Assembly: GCA_947497905.1 (NCBI GenBank)
Contig: CANMIH010000002.1
Span: 248,001 to 312,000 of the forward strand
Reading direction: 5' to 3'
Source: an uncultured Pelagimonas sp.
GTDB taxonomy: Bacteria; Pseudomonadota; Alphaproteobacteria; Rhodobacterales; Rhodobacteraceae
DNA length: 64,000 nucleotides
The notes under the pieces were generated by a model, which ran no database searches, was not told where the DNA came from, and saw nothing but the letters and a program-made list of their open reading frames with translations. Both the position numbers and the translations under genes were made by a program. Positions 56,625 through 64,000 of the stretch are shown piece by piece. Position 1 is the first letter of the stretch; every line of letters starts with the position of its first letter.

Positions 56625-56754
56625 GACAGCTCTGCAACTTTGGGATTTGTCTAAAAACTGCAATCTCTCTGTCATGTGATCGTTAACCAAAACTCGTACC
56701 CAGCCGGTCCAGGTGCCCGACACCTCTTACGATTTACCGATTTTGGAGACGATC

Positions 56755-58656
56755 ATGACCCAGGTAGACCCCAGGGATCTGTCCTTTGACGATTGGGACG
56801 AACTGCACTTCCCGCGTTCGGACGAACAGGAATTTGACCAGGTGGTTGAGCGTGCCATCTCGCGCCGCGGGTTCCTGAGTGGCATTGTGGCCTTTGGATC
56901 CGGCGCTGCTGTTATGGGGACTGGTCTGTTGAAGGGCAGCACCGCCATGGCGGCGCAAAGTGATCGGTTTGCCTTTACTCAGCTTGCCGCCCAGACAGAC
57001 GGCACTGTGCATGTGCCCGAGGGGTATAACTGGGATGTTCTTGTGCGTTGGGGCGATCCACTGTTTTCCGACGCGCCCGAGTTTAGTGCCGAAACTGGCC
57101 ATGGCGTTGTGGGGTCGGACCGCGTCTTTGGCGAAAACACCGATGGCATGGAGCTGTTCAATGTTGGGGGCCATGAACTTCTGGTTGTGAACAGCGAATA
57201 TGTGAACACCAAAGTGAACCTGCCTGCGGCACAAGAGGGCAAAGTGCAGTCGGCGGATGATGTGACTTTGCTGCAGAACCTGCAGGGTGTGTCGGTCATG
57301 GAAGTGGCCGAAGGTGAAAACGGCTGGGCCGTGGTTGTCGACAGCCCGTTTAACCGCCGCATCCACCACCGCACCGAGATGGTTCTGGATGGCCCGGCGG
57401 CGGGTCATGACCTGTTGAAAACCGAGGCCGATGCCACCGGCACTCAATCGCTGGGCACCTTCAACAACTGTGGGTCGGGCCGCACACCTTGGGGCACCTA
57501 TCTGACCTGCGAAGAAAACTTCAATGGCTACTTCGGCACCACGGCCGAGCTTGAGCTGGACGAAACAGTGGCCGCCGGGTTCAAACGCTATGGTGTGCGC
57601 ACCAAGGTGGATGAAGGGCGCTATAACTACCACGGGTTTGACGCACGTTTTGATCTGTCGAAAAACCCCAACGAACCGCACCGGGCGGGCTATCTCGTTG
57701 AGATCGATCCGGCCGACCCAAACGCAACCCCCGTCAAACATACCGCGCTGGGCCGCTTCAAACATGAAAACGCCGCCTGTGCTGTCGCACCGGATGGCCG
57801 TGTTGTGGTCTATATGGGCGACGATGAGCGTGGCGAATTCATGTACAAATGGGTGTCGCGTGACGTTTATGTGCCGGGGGGGGATACCTCGACCCTGCTG
57901 TCCGAAGGCCAGCTGTTTGTCGCCAAATTCAACGACGACATGACCGGTGAATGGGTGGCGTTGACCCCGGCCGCGACGGGGATGGAGGCCGCAGAGATCG
58001 CGATCTTCACCCGAACCGCCGCTTCGGCTGTTGGGGCCACCACCATGGACCGCCCCGAGTGGATCGCGGTCAACCCGACCGCGATTGAGGCCTATTGCTG
58101 TTTGACCAACAACAAGAACCGCGGTGTCAAACCCAACGCTGGTGGCGACGACACGTCGGTCAATGCAGTAAACCCCCGCGAGGCCAACAAATACGGTCAG
58201 ATCGTGCGCTGGCGTCCACATGGCGACAACCACGCTGCGTCCACCTTTGACTGGGATCTGTATGTGATGGCGGGCAACCCGACCGTGCATGACGACGCCC
58301 GCAAAGGTTCGGCCAACGTCAATGCGGGCAACCTGTTCAACTCGCCGGACGGGATGCAGATCGACACGACGGGTCTGTTGTGGATCCAGACGGATGGCAA
58401 AGACAACAACGAAGGTGACTTTGCCGGGATGGGCAATAACCAGATGCTGGCAGGTGACCCGGTGACCGGCGAAATCCGCCGTTTCCTGACCGGCCCAAAA
58501 GGATCGGAAGTGACTGGCCTGACCTGGTCGTCGGACAAACGCACCATGTTTGTCGGCATCCAACATCCAAAGGCCCCCTTCCCAGACGGAGAAGGCGCGC
58601 TGCCGCGTTCGTCGATTGTTGTGGTCAAACGCGACGACAACGCCAAAGTGGGGTAA
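56755..58656 (+). CDS. phoX: PhoX-type alkaline phosphatase (DUF839), Tat-exported
   Basis: A 633-residue protein from the ATG at 56755 behind TTGGAGA. A Tat signal SRRGFLSGIVAFG lies at about 37-49. Family hallmarks are NNCGSGRTPWGTYLTCEENFNGYF, the HENAACAVAPDGRVVVYMGDDERGEFMYKW segment, and SPDGMQIDTTGLLWIQTD, contributing the Ca/Fe site. It frees phosphate from esters outside the cell. Upstream CTGTCAT (56669-56675) with a TCGTTAA four bases later is a weak Pho-box-like element. Confidence 0.92.
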   Translation: MTQVDPRDLSFDDWDELHFPRSDEQEFDQVVERAISRRGFLSGIVAFGSGAAVMGTGLLKGSTAMAAQSDRFAFTQLAAQTDGTVHVPEGYNWDVLVRWGDPLFSDAPEFSAETGHGVVGSDRVFGENTDGMELFNVGGHELLVVNSEYVNTKVNLPAAQEGKVQSADDVTLLQNLQGVSVMEVAEGENGWAVVVDSPFNRRIHHRTEMVLDGPAAGHDLLKTEADATGTQSLGTFNNCGSGRTPWGTYLTCEENFNGYFGTTAELELDETVAAGFKRYGVRTKVDEGRYNYHGFDARFDLSKNPNEPHRAGYLVEIDPADPNATPVKHTALGRFKHENAACAVAPDGRVVVYMGDDERGEFMYKWVSRDVYVPGGDTSTLLSEGQLFVAKFNDDMTGEWVALTPAATGMEAAEIAIFTRTAASAVGATTMDRPEWIAVNPTAIEAYCCLTNNKNRGVKPNAGGDDTSVNAVNPREANKYGQIVRWRPHGDNHAASTFDWDLYVMAGNPTVHDDARKGSANVNAGNLFNSPDGMQIDTTGLLWIQTDGKDNNEGDFAGMGNNQMLAGDPVTGEIRRFLTGPKGSEVTGLTWSSDKRTMFVGIQHPKAPFPDGEGALPRSSIVVVKRDDNAKVG

Positions 58657-58674
58657 TTCCCGGCTTAGACCTGA

Positions 58675-58706
58675 GAAAAGGCCTCGCAGATGCGGGGCCT
58701 TTTTTG
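58675..58706 (+). terminator. Terminator after phoX
   Basis: GGCCTCGC-AGAT-GCGGGGCC (58680-58699) with one wobble is followed by T7. A textbook intrinsic terminator 20 bp after the phoX stop. Confidence 0.88.
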
Positions 58707-58794
58707 CTTCACAATCACAACCTCAGATTGCCTGATTTTGGCCAGAGACTGCAGGAAAGATTTACCTTTCCAGTATTTGAGAAGGTTGCCGATT

Positions 58795-60174
58795 TTGACG
58801 TATGTGGTTCTCGCGCTTATGGCCGCACTTGTTTTGGTTCTGATTTTTAAACGAAGTTCGATGGGGTCGGGTGATCCTGTGAATAGAGGCGGTTCCAAAC
58901 AGCATTCAAGTGCGGCATCACGCTCTGATGAAGAACATTCTAGTTCCAAACACCCTAAAACCGCAGGCGAAATTGCAGCAGAGGAATTTCTCGCTCTGGC
59001 CGGAGACGAAGATCGGGCCAATGAAATTCCAGCGCATTGGATGCAATTGTGGTCGGTTGAGCGCAAAGAGCGCGAGATAGATGAGGCACGGTCATGGATC
59101 GGCGGTGTTCCCCGCGCGCCCGAGGGCTTTGAGTGGCCCAAAAGTGGCACCGGCAAACGGCAACATTTTCTGGCCCAGATCGATCTGGCGGATCTGCAAT
59201 CCGCTACCGCGCATGGCGTGCCTGCGACCGGTGCCCTGTTGGTTTTCTTTGGCATTGATTTCGACGTCTCGGGGGCGGCACACAGCTATACCTGTCTCAC
59301 CCTGTCTGAAGGCGAGATGGCACAGGCCGTACCGCAGGCGATCCCAGAAGATTTACAGGCACTGGACGAGGTTGGGTTTTTCATTCCTGAGCCAGTGCTG
59401 CGCAAATGGCCCGTGGATTTGGTGCCCTTCCTTGATGATGGCACCTCGCCCCCTGCGGCTTTACCCCAAACTTTCGCCGAGCCCGAATATTGGATCACCA
59501 CATGGGGGCTCGCGGCGCCTGAGATTGGCATCGCTGTAAAGCGGCTTGAGGCCAGTCTGCAGTCTTTGCGGGGCGAAAAGGGGGCCAAGCGCCTGGCAGG
59601 CCTGCGCCAGCAGATGGAGAGATCCCCTATTTCGTCATTCTACGCCCGGGAACTGGCGCGCGCCGAACATACGCGGGACCACGGCCCCAATTTGTTGGAA
59701 AGGCTATTGGCGTGGCAAAACCTCGCGGAGTCCAAACCCGGAGAAAGGGCTGTGGATCAAGTGGCGCTGAGCGCAGTGTTCAAGGCGCGCAGGGCCTATG
59801 CCGAAGGGTTTAAGGGGACCGAAGTTGACCTGATCCGCGATGGTCATCCAACCCTTGTCTGGGACGCCATGTGTCTGAAAGAGGGGGCATTTCGGCGTGG
59901 GCAGAATTTTGCGGCTTTGTCAGAGATGTACCGTGATTTTGCCGAGAAACAGGTAGCGGCGTGGCGGGGGCATCGGGTGTTTGGCATCGAGCCACCATTT
60001 CCCAACAATGGAGAGGACTTTCGCGGGCAGGACTGCCTGATCAGTATCGCGTCTGACCCTCTGTTGGGCACGGAAACGGATCACAACTACGGCATGTCCG
60101 TCTGGTGTCCGAGAGATGAGATGGCGAAGGGGCAGCTGCAAGAGGGACAGTTTGTTCTCCACTGCGCCGTCTAA
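58795..60174 (+). CDS. DUF1963-family protein with N-terminal membrane anchor
   Basis: About 459 residues. Start is uncertain: TTG at 58795 follows AGAAGG at good distance; GTG at 58804 is an alternative, and the frame's upstream ATG lies inside the phoX terminator. A membrane helix (VVLALMAALVLVLIF) comes first. The DUF1963 pattern is seen in QHFLAQIDLADLQ, ALLVFFGIDFDVSG, DEVGFFIPE and the C-terminal LLGTETDHNYGMSVW. A helical insert lies at about 250-400. Function of the family is unknown. Confidence 0.72.
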   Translation: MTYVVLALMAALVLVLIFKRSSMGSGDPVNRGGSKQHSSAASRSDEEHSSSKHPKTAGEIAAEEFLALAGDEDRANEIPAHWMQLWSVERKEREIDEARSWIGGVPRAPEGFEWPKSGTGKRQHFLAQIDLADLQSATAHGVPATGALLVFFGIDFDVSGAAHSYTCLTLSEGEMAQAVPQAIPEDLQALDEVGFFIPEPVLRKWPVDLVPFLDDGTSPPAALPQTFAEPEYWITTWGLAAPEIGIAVKRLEASLQSLRGEKGAKRLAGLRQQMERSPISSFYARELARAEHTRDHGPNLLERLLAWQNLAESKPGERAVDQVALSAVFKARRAYAEGFKGTEVDLIRDGHPTLVWDAMCLKEGAFRRGQNFAALSEMYRDFAEKQVAAWRGHRVFGIEPPFPNNGEDFRGQDCLISIASDPLLGTETDHNYGMSVWCPRDEMAKGQLQEGQFVLHCAV

Positions 60175-60179
60175 GAGTA

Positions 60180-60203
60180 GGGCGCGCCCCTGAGGTCGCG
60201 CCC
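60180..60203. terminator. Hairpin between convergent genes
   Basis: GGGCGCG and CGCGCCC form a 7-bp GC-rich stem with a 10-nt loop, just between the DUF1963 gene and the convergent binding-protein gene. T tracts are weak on both sides, so a bidirectional terminator is plausible but not strong. Confidence 0.45.
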
Positions 60204-60210
60204 AATATCG

Positions 60211-61683
60211 TCACTGGGTCCAGCGCACATTGGTCAGGTCGGTCGCCTGCGTGGGCGCGTTCTGCCACAGCCCTTCCAGACGCGCATCGGCGATGGTTGG
60301 GAAAGCCAGCTGGAACAGGTAGCCATTCACATAGTCGTTGCTGATGGTTTCCTGCGCGGTGGCAAGCAGGGCCTTGCGGGCCTCTGGGTCGGTGGTGCCG
60401 GTCAGTTCGGTGATCAAATCCTGGAACGCAGGGTTGTCATACTGAAAGTAGTAATCCGGGCGGGCATAGATGCCGATGTCAAACGGCTCGGTGTGGCTGA
60501 CGATGGTCAGGCCAAAGTCTTTGCCGCGGAACACTTCCTCAAGCCATTGAGCCCATTCCAGATTGCTGATCTCGGTTTGAATGCCAACTTCGCGCAGCTG
60601 GGCCGCGATGATTTCACCACCTCGACGCGCGTAAGACGGGGGCGGCAGCTTCAATGTGGTGGTGAACCCATCGGGCAGCCCCGCTTCTGCCAAAAGCTCT
60701 TTGGCGCGGGCCGGGTCATAGGCCGATTTTCCGGTCAGATCGACATAGGCCGGGTTGTGGGGCGCGAAATGTGTGCCAATAGGCGTGCCCAACCCAAACA
60801 TAGCGCCATCGATGATGGCCTGCCGGTCGATGGCATGTGAGATGGCTTCGCGCACCAGAACATTGTCCAGCGGCGGCATTTTATTGTTGGTCGACAGAAT
60901 GGTCTCACCTTCGGTCGATCCGACAAGCACTTTAAAGCGCGGATCGGCCTCAAACATCGGCAGGTTTTCAGGGGCCGGGAAGCCCGCGAAGGCATCGACA
61001 TCCTGCGCCATCATGGCGGCAAAGGCCGCAGTTGGGTCCGAGATGAATTTGAACGTCGCTTTGGTCAGCGCAGGTTTGGTGCCCCAATAGGTGTCGTTCT
61101 GGCTCAGCTCGATGCGGTCGCCCTGCACCCACTGGTCAAACTTGAACGGGCCGGTGCCAATCGGGGTCTGTTTGATGCCCTCGATGCTCTCGGCGGCCAC
61201 AATCACCGCATCGCCCCAGGCCATGTTGAACAGGAAATTCCCGTCGGGCGAGGACAGGGTGACTTTTACGGTCTGAGGATCAACGACGGTAACATCGCTG
61301 ATGCCCGCAAACAGCGCTTTTTGCGCATTGGCACTATCATCGGCGCGGGCGCGGTCAAGGCTGAACTTCACATCTTCGGCGTCCATGGTGGTGCCGTCAT
61401 GAAACGTGACGCCCGAGGCGAGATGAAAAGTATAGGTCAGGCCGTCGTCGGAAATATCCCAGCGTGACGCCAATCCGGGCACCACAGCCCCGGTTTCGGT
61501 GAACTTGGTCAGGCCTTCAAAAACATTGGTGTAAAGAACACTGTCGATGGCTCCTGCGGCGGCGGAGGTTGGGTCAAGATGTGGCGGCTCAAGTTGCAGG
61601 GCAATGGTCAGATCCGTTTGCTGGGCCTGAACCGCGCCTGCCAAAAATGTGGCGGCGAGTAAGCTCTTGGAAAAATAGGTCAT
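60211..61683 (-). CDS. Peptide/nickel-type ABC transporter substrate-binding protein
   Basis: A 490-residue protein from the ATG at 61683 (GGGAGAGACC upstream). Signal peptide (MTYFSKSLLAATFLAGAVQA) and SBP family 5 motifs: ALQLEPPHLDPTSAAAGA, YTFHLASGVTFHDGTTMDAEDVKFSLDRA, IGTGPFKFDQWVQGD. It stands alone, without transporter genes beside it. The importer operon at 48.5-51.9 kb lacks exactly such a protein, so the two may work together. Confidence 0.9.
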   Translation of the reverse strand: MTYFSKSLLAATFLAGAVQAQQTDLTIALQLEPPHLDPTSAAAGAIDSVLYTNVFEGLTKFTETGAVVPGLASRWDISDDGLTYTFHLASGVTFHDGTTMDAEDVKFSLDRARADDSANAQKALFAGISDVTVVDPQTVKVTLSSPDGNFLFNMAWGDAVIVAAESIEGIKQTPIGTGPFKFDQWVQGDRIELSQNDTYWGTKPALTKATFKFISDPTAAFAAMMAQDVDAFAGFPAPENLPMFEADPRFKVLVGSTEGETILSTNNKMPPLDNVLVREAISHAIDRQAIIDGAMFGLGTPIGTHFAPHNPAYVDLTGKSAYDPARAKELLAEAGLPDGFTTTLKLPPPSYARRGGEIIAAQLREVGIQTEISNLEWAQWLEEVFRGKDFGLTIVSHTEPFDIGIYARPDYYFQYDNPAFQDLITELTGTTDPEARKALLATAQETISNDYVNGYLFQLAFPTIADARLEGLWQNAPTQATDLTNVRWTQ

Positions 61684-61978
61684 GGTCTCTCCCTGAAATG
61701 CTTTTTGTTTTGCATCTGTCAGAAGTGTTCCCCGAACCTGCTTCACAATCAAGCTTTTGCATCATTTAACGTTTGGTACGTCCAACAAAATTGCCTAGAA
61801 AGATCGGCTAAAAACTGTGCTTTAGAACAATATTTTGCCTGTGTTTGGTGCCTGTGTTCGCTACTGCGCATCAGATCGGGCGCATTTTTCATTTGCGAAA
61901 TGACGCTGAATAGAGGCTGGTTCTGCGCTGCAGCAAATGCTACATCCCCGCGAAACATTATTGCGCGGAGGAGCTGCA
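61684..61978. other. Divergent promoter region between the binding protein and panB
   Basis: About 295 bp without a gene. It is AT-rich in the middle (61745-61870) and should hold promoters for both directions. No clear operator or riboswitch is seen. Confidence 0.4.
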
Positions 61979-62809
61979 ATGAGTGCAACGGCGAAGAAAT
62001 CTGCCCCCCTGCCCGATGACATTCGGGCCCGTAAGGGTGGTGAGCCTCTGGTTAGTTTGACGGCCTATACAACACCCATGGCCCAGCTGATGGATGCGCA
62101 TTGCGACTTTGTTCTTGTGGGCGATAGCGTGGGCATGGTGCTGCATGGGCTGCCTAGCACGCTTGGCGTGACAATGGAGATGATGATCCTGCATGGTCAG
62201 GCGGTGTCCCGTGGTCTGAGCCAATCGATGATGGTCATCGACATGCCGTTTGGATCGTATGAGGAAAGCCCCGAGCAGGCGTTCCGCAACGCTGCGCGGC
62301 TGATGCGCGAAACCGGTGCCGCGGCGGTAAAGCTGGAAGGGGGCGTTGAAATGGCCCCCACCATCGCGTTTCTGGTCAAACGCGGCGTGCCGGTGATGGC
62401 GCATATCGGGCTGACACCGCAGTCGATCAACACGCTGGGGGGCTATAAGGTGCAGGGGCGCGGGGCAGCGGGTGAGGCCTTGATGGCAGATGCGCGCGCC
62501 GTGACCGACGCGGGCGCCTTTTGCGTGGTGCTTGAGAAGGTGCCGGAGGTTCTGGCCAATGCGATCACGCAGGACGTCGACATTCCGACCATCGGGATTG
62601 GTGCCTCGGCAGACTGTGACGGACAGATCCTTGTGGTTGATGACATGTTGGGGCTATTCACCGCCTTCAAAGCCAAATTCGTCAAACGCTTTGCCAATTT
62701 GGGAGAGGGCGCAGAAGCTGGGATCGCGGCCTACGCCGCAGAGGTTCGGGCTCGCAGCTTTCCTGCCTCTGAGCATGTGTTTGGCGATACCGCACCGGAG
62801 ACAAAGTGA
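61979..62809 (+). CDS. panB: 3-methyl-2-oxobutanoate hydroxymethyltransferase
   Basis: A 276-residue enzyme of pantothenate synthesis, adding a one-carbon unit from methylene-tetrahydrofolate to 2-oxoisovalerate. Motifs: [41 protein letters not shown] and [19 protein letters not shown], all family-typical. ATG at 61979 behind GGAG. It is followed directly by panC with no gap, so the two form an operon. Confidence 0.96.
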   Translation: MSATAKKSAPLPDDIRARKGGEPLVSLTAYTTPMAQLMDAHCDFVLVGDSVGMVLHGLPSTLGVTMEMMILHGQAVSRGLSQSMMVIDMPFGSYEESPEQAFRNAARLMRETGAAAVKLEGGVEMAPTIAFLVKRGVPVMAHIGLTPQSINTLGGYKVQGRGAAGEALMADARAVTDAGAFCVVLEKVPEVLANAITQDVDIPTIGIGASADCDGQILVVDDMLGLFTAFKAKFVKRFANLGEGAEAGIAAYAAEVRARSFPASEHVFGDTAPETK

Positions 62810-63649
62810 ATGGTCGAAATCCTGCGTACAAAGGCCGAGCTGCGCGCTCGGGTGGCAGAGTGGAAAACTGCGGGTGACCGGGTGGGGGTGGTGCCGACGA
62901 TGGGCGCGCTGCATCAAGGGCACCTGAGCCTTGTCAGCGCCGCAGGTGAGGCCTGTGATCGGGTGATTGTGACAATCTTCGTGAACCCAAAACAGTTTAA
63001 CACGCCCGAGGATCTTGAGAACTATCCCCGGACCGAGGAAGATGATGCCCGCAAACTGGCAGGCTATCCTGCGGATGTGATCTATGTGCCTGATCCTGAT
63101 CAGATCTATCCCGATGGCTTTGCCACAAATGTCTCAATCTCAGGCCTGACCGAAGTGCTTTGTGGGGCGCATCGCCCGGGGCATTTCGATGGCGTGGCCA
63201 CCGTTGTGACCAAGCTGTTTACCCAGACCTGTGCCGATATGGCGTTTTTTGGGGAAAAGGATTTCCAACAGTTGCAGGTGGTGAAACGTCTGGCGGCGGA
63301 TCTGGATCTGATGATCGAGGTTGTGGGCTGTCCGACTATTCGCGAAGAAGATGGGCTAGCGATGTCTTCGCGCAATCTTTTGTTGTCGGACCGGTCGCGG
63401 ATCAAAGCGCCGGTGCTGAATGAGGTCATGGAAGAGATGGCCGAAGGGCTTCGGCAAGGTGGGCAGGCTTCTGATCTGAGGGCCAAGGCCGAATCGCGCC
63501 TGAATGCGGCGGGTTTTGGAGAGGTCGAATACATTGATCTCCGTGCCTGTGATGACCTCTCGGTACTGGAAACTCCCGAACGCCCCGCGCGTCTGTTGGC
63601 AGCGGTCTGGTTGGCGGGTGTCCGGTTGATCGACAATATTGCCGTGTGA
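62810..63649 (+). CDS. panC: Pantothenate synthetase
   Basis: A 279-residue ligase that joins pantoate and beta-alanine with ATP. Motifs: VPTMGALHQGHLSLV (the HxGH ATP motif), VTIFVNPKQFN, FFGEKDFQQLQVVKRL and VGCPTIREEDGLAMSSRN (KMSKS-like). Starts at the base after the panB stop codon. Confidence 0.97.
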   Translation: MVEILRTKAELRARVAEWKTAGDRVGVVPTMGALHQGHLSLVSAAGEACDRVIVTIFVNPKQFNTPEDLENYPRTEEDDARKLAGYPADVIYVPDPDQIYPDGFATNVSISGLTEVLCGAHRPGHFDGVATVVTKLFTQTCADMAFFGEKDFQQLQVVKRLAADLDLMIEVVGCPTIREEDGLAMSSRNLLLSDRSRIKAPVLNEVMEEMAEGLRQGGQASDLRAKAESRLNAAGFGEVEYIDLRACDDLSVLETPERPARLLAAVWLAGVRLIDNIAV

Positions 63650-63836
63650 AGGCGTTGAAAACGTGAGATAAAATGCCTGCATTGAAGTGGCGTTGCAATG
63701 GGGGTGCTTAAGGCGCCTCTATTCTATAGTATAGGTGACGTAACCCAAATCGCGGGGATTCAACCTCTGGCAAGGTTTTTGGTGTTTTTTGCTTTTCAGC
63801 GTCTGGAAGGCCGGCGCGACAAGACAGGAAGCGCCA

Positions 63837-64000
63837 ATGCCGAGAAAATACCCATCCTACCCGTATCATGAGCCCGTGCCATGCGGCATGAATGATGAAG
63901 AAATTCATGAGGTGGTGCGGGATTTGATGTCTCAAAACCCAACGCTGACTCTGCGCGATGGTGGTCCTTTGGATCCGCTGTGTCGCGCGTTGAATGTCGA
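63837..64000 (+). CDS. Unrecognised gene, cut by the right edge
   Basis: From the ATG at 63837 (ribosome site ACAGGAAG, about 6 nt upstream) an open frame runs to the edge: MPRKYPSYPYHEPVPCGMN and a helical acidic stretch (DEEIHEVVRDLMSQ). Only 54 residues are visible and no family was recognised. The good ribosome site supports a real start. Confidence 0.45.
   Translation, partial: MPRKYPSYPYHEPVPCGMNDEEIHEVVRDLMSQNPTLTLRDGGPLDPLCRALNV

Noticed and set aside
56669-56686. Full Pho box upstream of phoX
   Set aside because: Only one good half-site (CTGTCAT); the second (TCGTTAA) is poor. Mentioned only as a weak element, although PhoB control is common for phoX.
56734-58566. Leftward open frame of 610 residues opposite phoX
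   Set aside because: A shadow of phoX codon use; Cys/His/Val-rich, without a domain, and phoX has Tat signal and family motifs.

Overview
The window is a piece of an alphaproteobacterial chromosome, most likely a marine Rhodobacteraceae (Roseobacter-type) genome. This is judged from protein character and gene content (KpsE/KpsT-type capsule export, Tat-exported PhoX phosphatase, Stf0 sulfotransferase, panBC); no database search was possible. It has two parts. Positions 1 to about 36.9 kb are a temperate phage integrated at the 3' end of a tRNA-Ser(GGA) gene (36907-36996). Only the integrase-side end is present; the other end lies beyond the left edge. From 36.9 kb to the right edge is ordinary chromosome.

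Prophage, read from the integrase side: the tyrosine integrase (35454-36743, minus) with three 12-bp tandem repeats upstream; a rightward early operon (30301-35557) with a DHH phosphoesterase, a C5-cytosine DNA methyltransferase and small unknown genes; a lambda-like switch (28885-30232) made of an XRE repressor, a divergent small Cro-like gene and four TGCCAT/ATGGCA operators; two tiny rightward genes with structured leaders (28364-28865); a leftward early block with an O-like replication protein carrying internal iterons (27210-28193), a MazG-like protein, an unusual FtsK-gamma/GapR fusion protein, a DUF1064-like nuclease, a methyltransferase and a Mor-like activator; lysis genes (C-terminally membrane-anchored endolysin, nested Rz/Rz1 spanins); a lambda-type head block (Nu1, A, portal, protease plus capsid); and a P2-type contractile tail block in exact P2 order V-W-J-I-H-G-FI-FII-E/E'-T-U-X-D, with a canonical -1 frameshift site in E/E'. 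A glycosyltransferase moron and a decayed IS5/IS427 element interrupt V and W. A PemK/MazF-like toxin-antitoxin pair sits at the far left.

The most unusual signal is a dispersed repeat with core GGGGAACCCGCCAGAGG, present in eight good copies and one decayed copy, all inside the prophage and none in the 27 kb of flanking chromosome. Every good copy lies 29-126 nt upstream of a gene start, at borders between phage modules, always in the sense of the downstream gene; most are preceded by a short hairpin whose sequence changes while pairing is kept. Polarity diverges around the iteron origin (27.7 kb): six copies to the left point left and two to the right point right. The same phage encodes a protein joining an FtsK gamma (KOPS-reading) winged helix to a GapR domain. 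Whether the repeats are RNA leaders, stoperator-like repressor sites, module-joint sequences or KOPS-like polar signals cannot be decided from sequence alone.

Chromosome: capsule export (KpsE/KpsT-like), NhaA antiporter, an ArsR regulator with a COG0701 permease, an outer-membrane barrel, a UDG-family protein and an SseB-like protein, a P1-family peptidase, a six-gene operon joining a peptide-type ABC importer (without binding protein) to an aldehyde dehydrogenase and an SDR, a DMT exporter, a ferric-reductase-like flavoprotein, dGTPase, Stf0 sulfotransferase, PhoX, a DUF1963 protein, a lone peptide-binding protein, panB-panC and the start of an unrecognised gene at the right edge.
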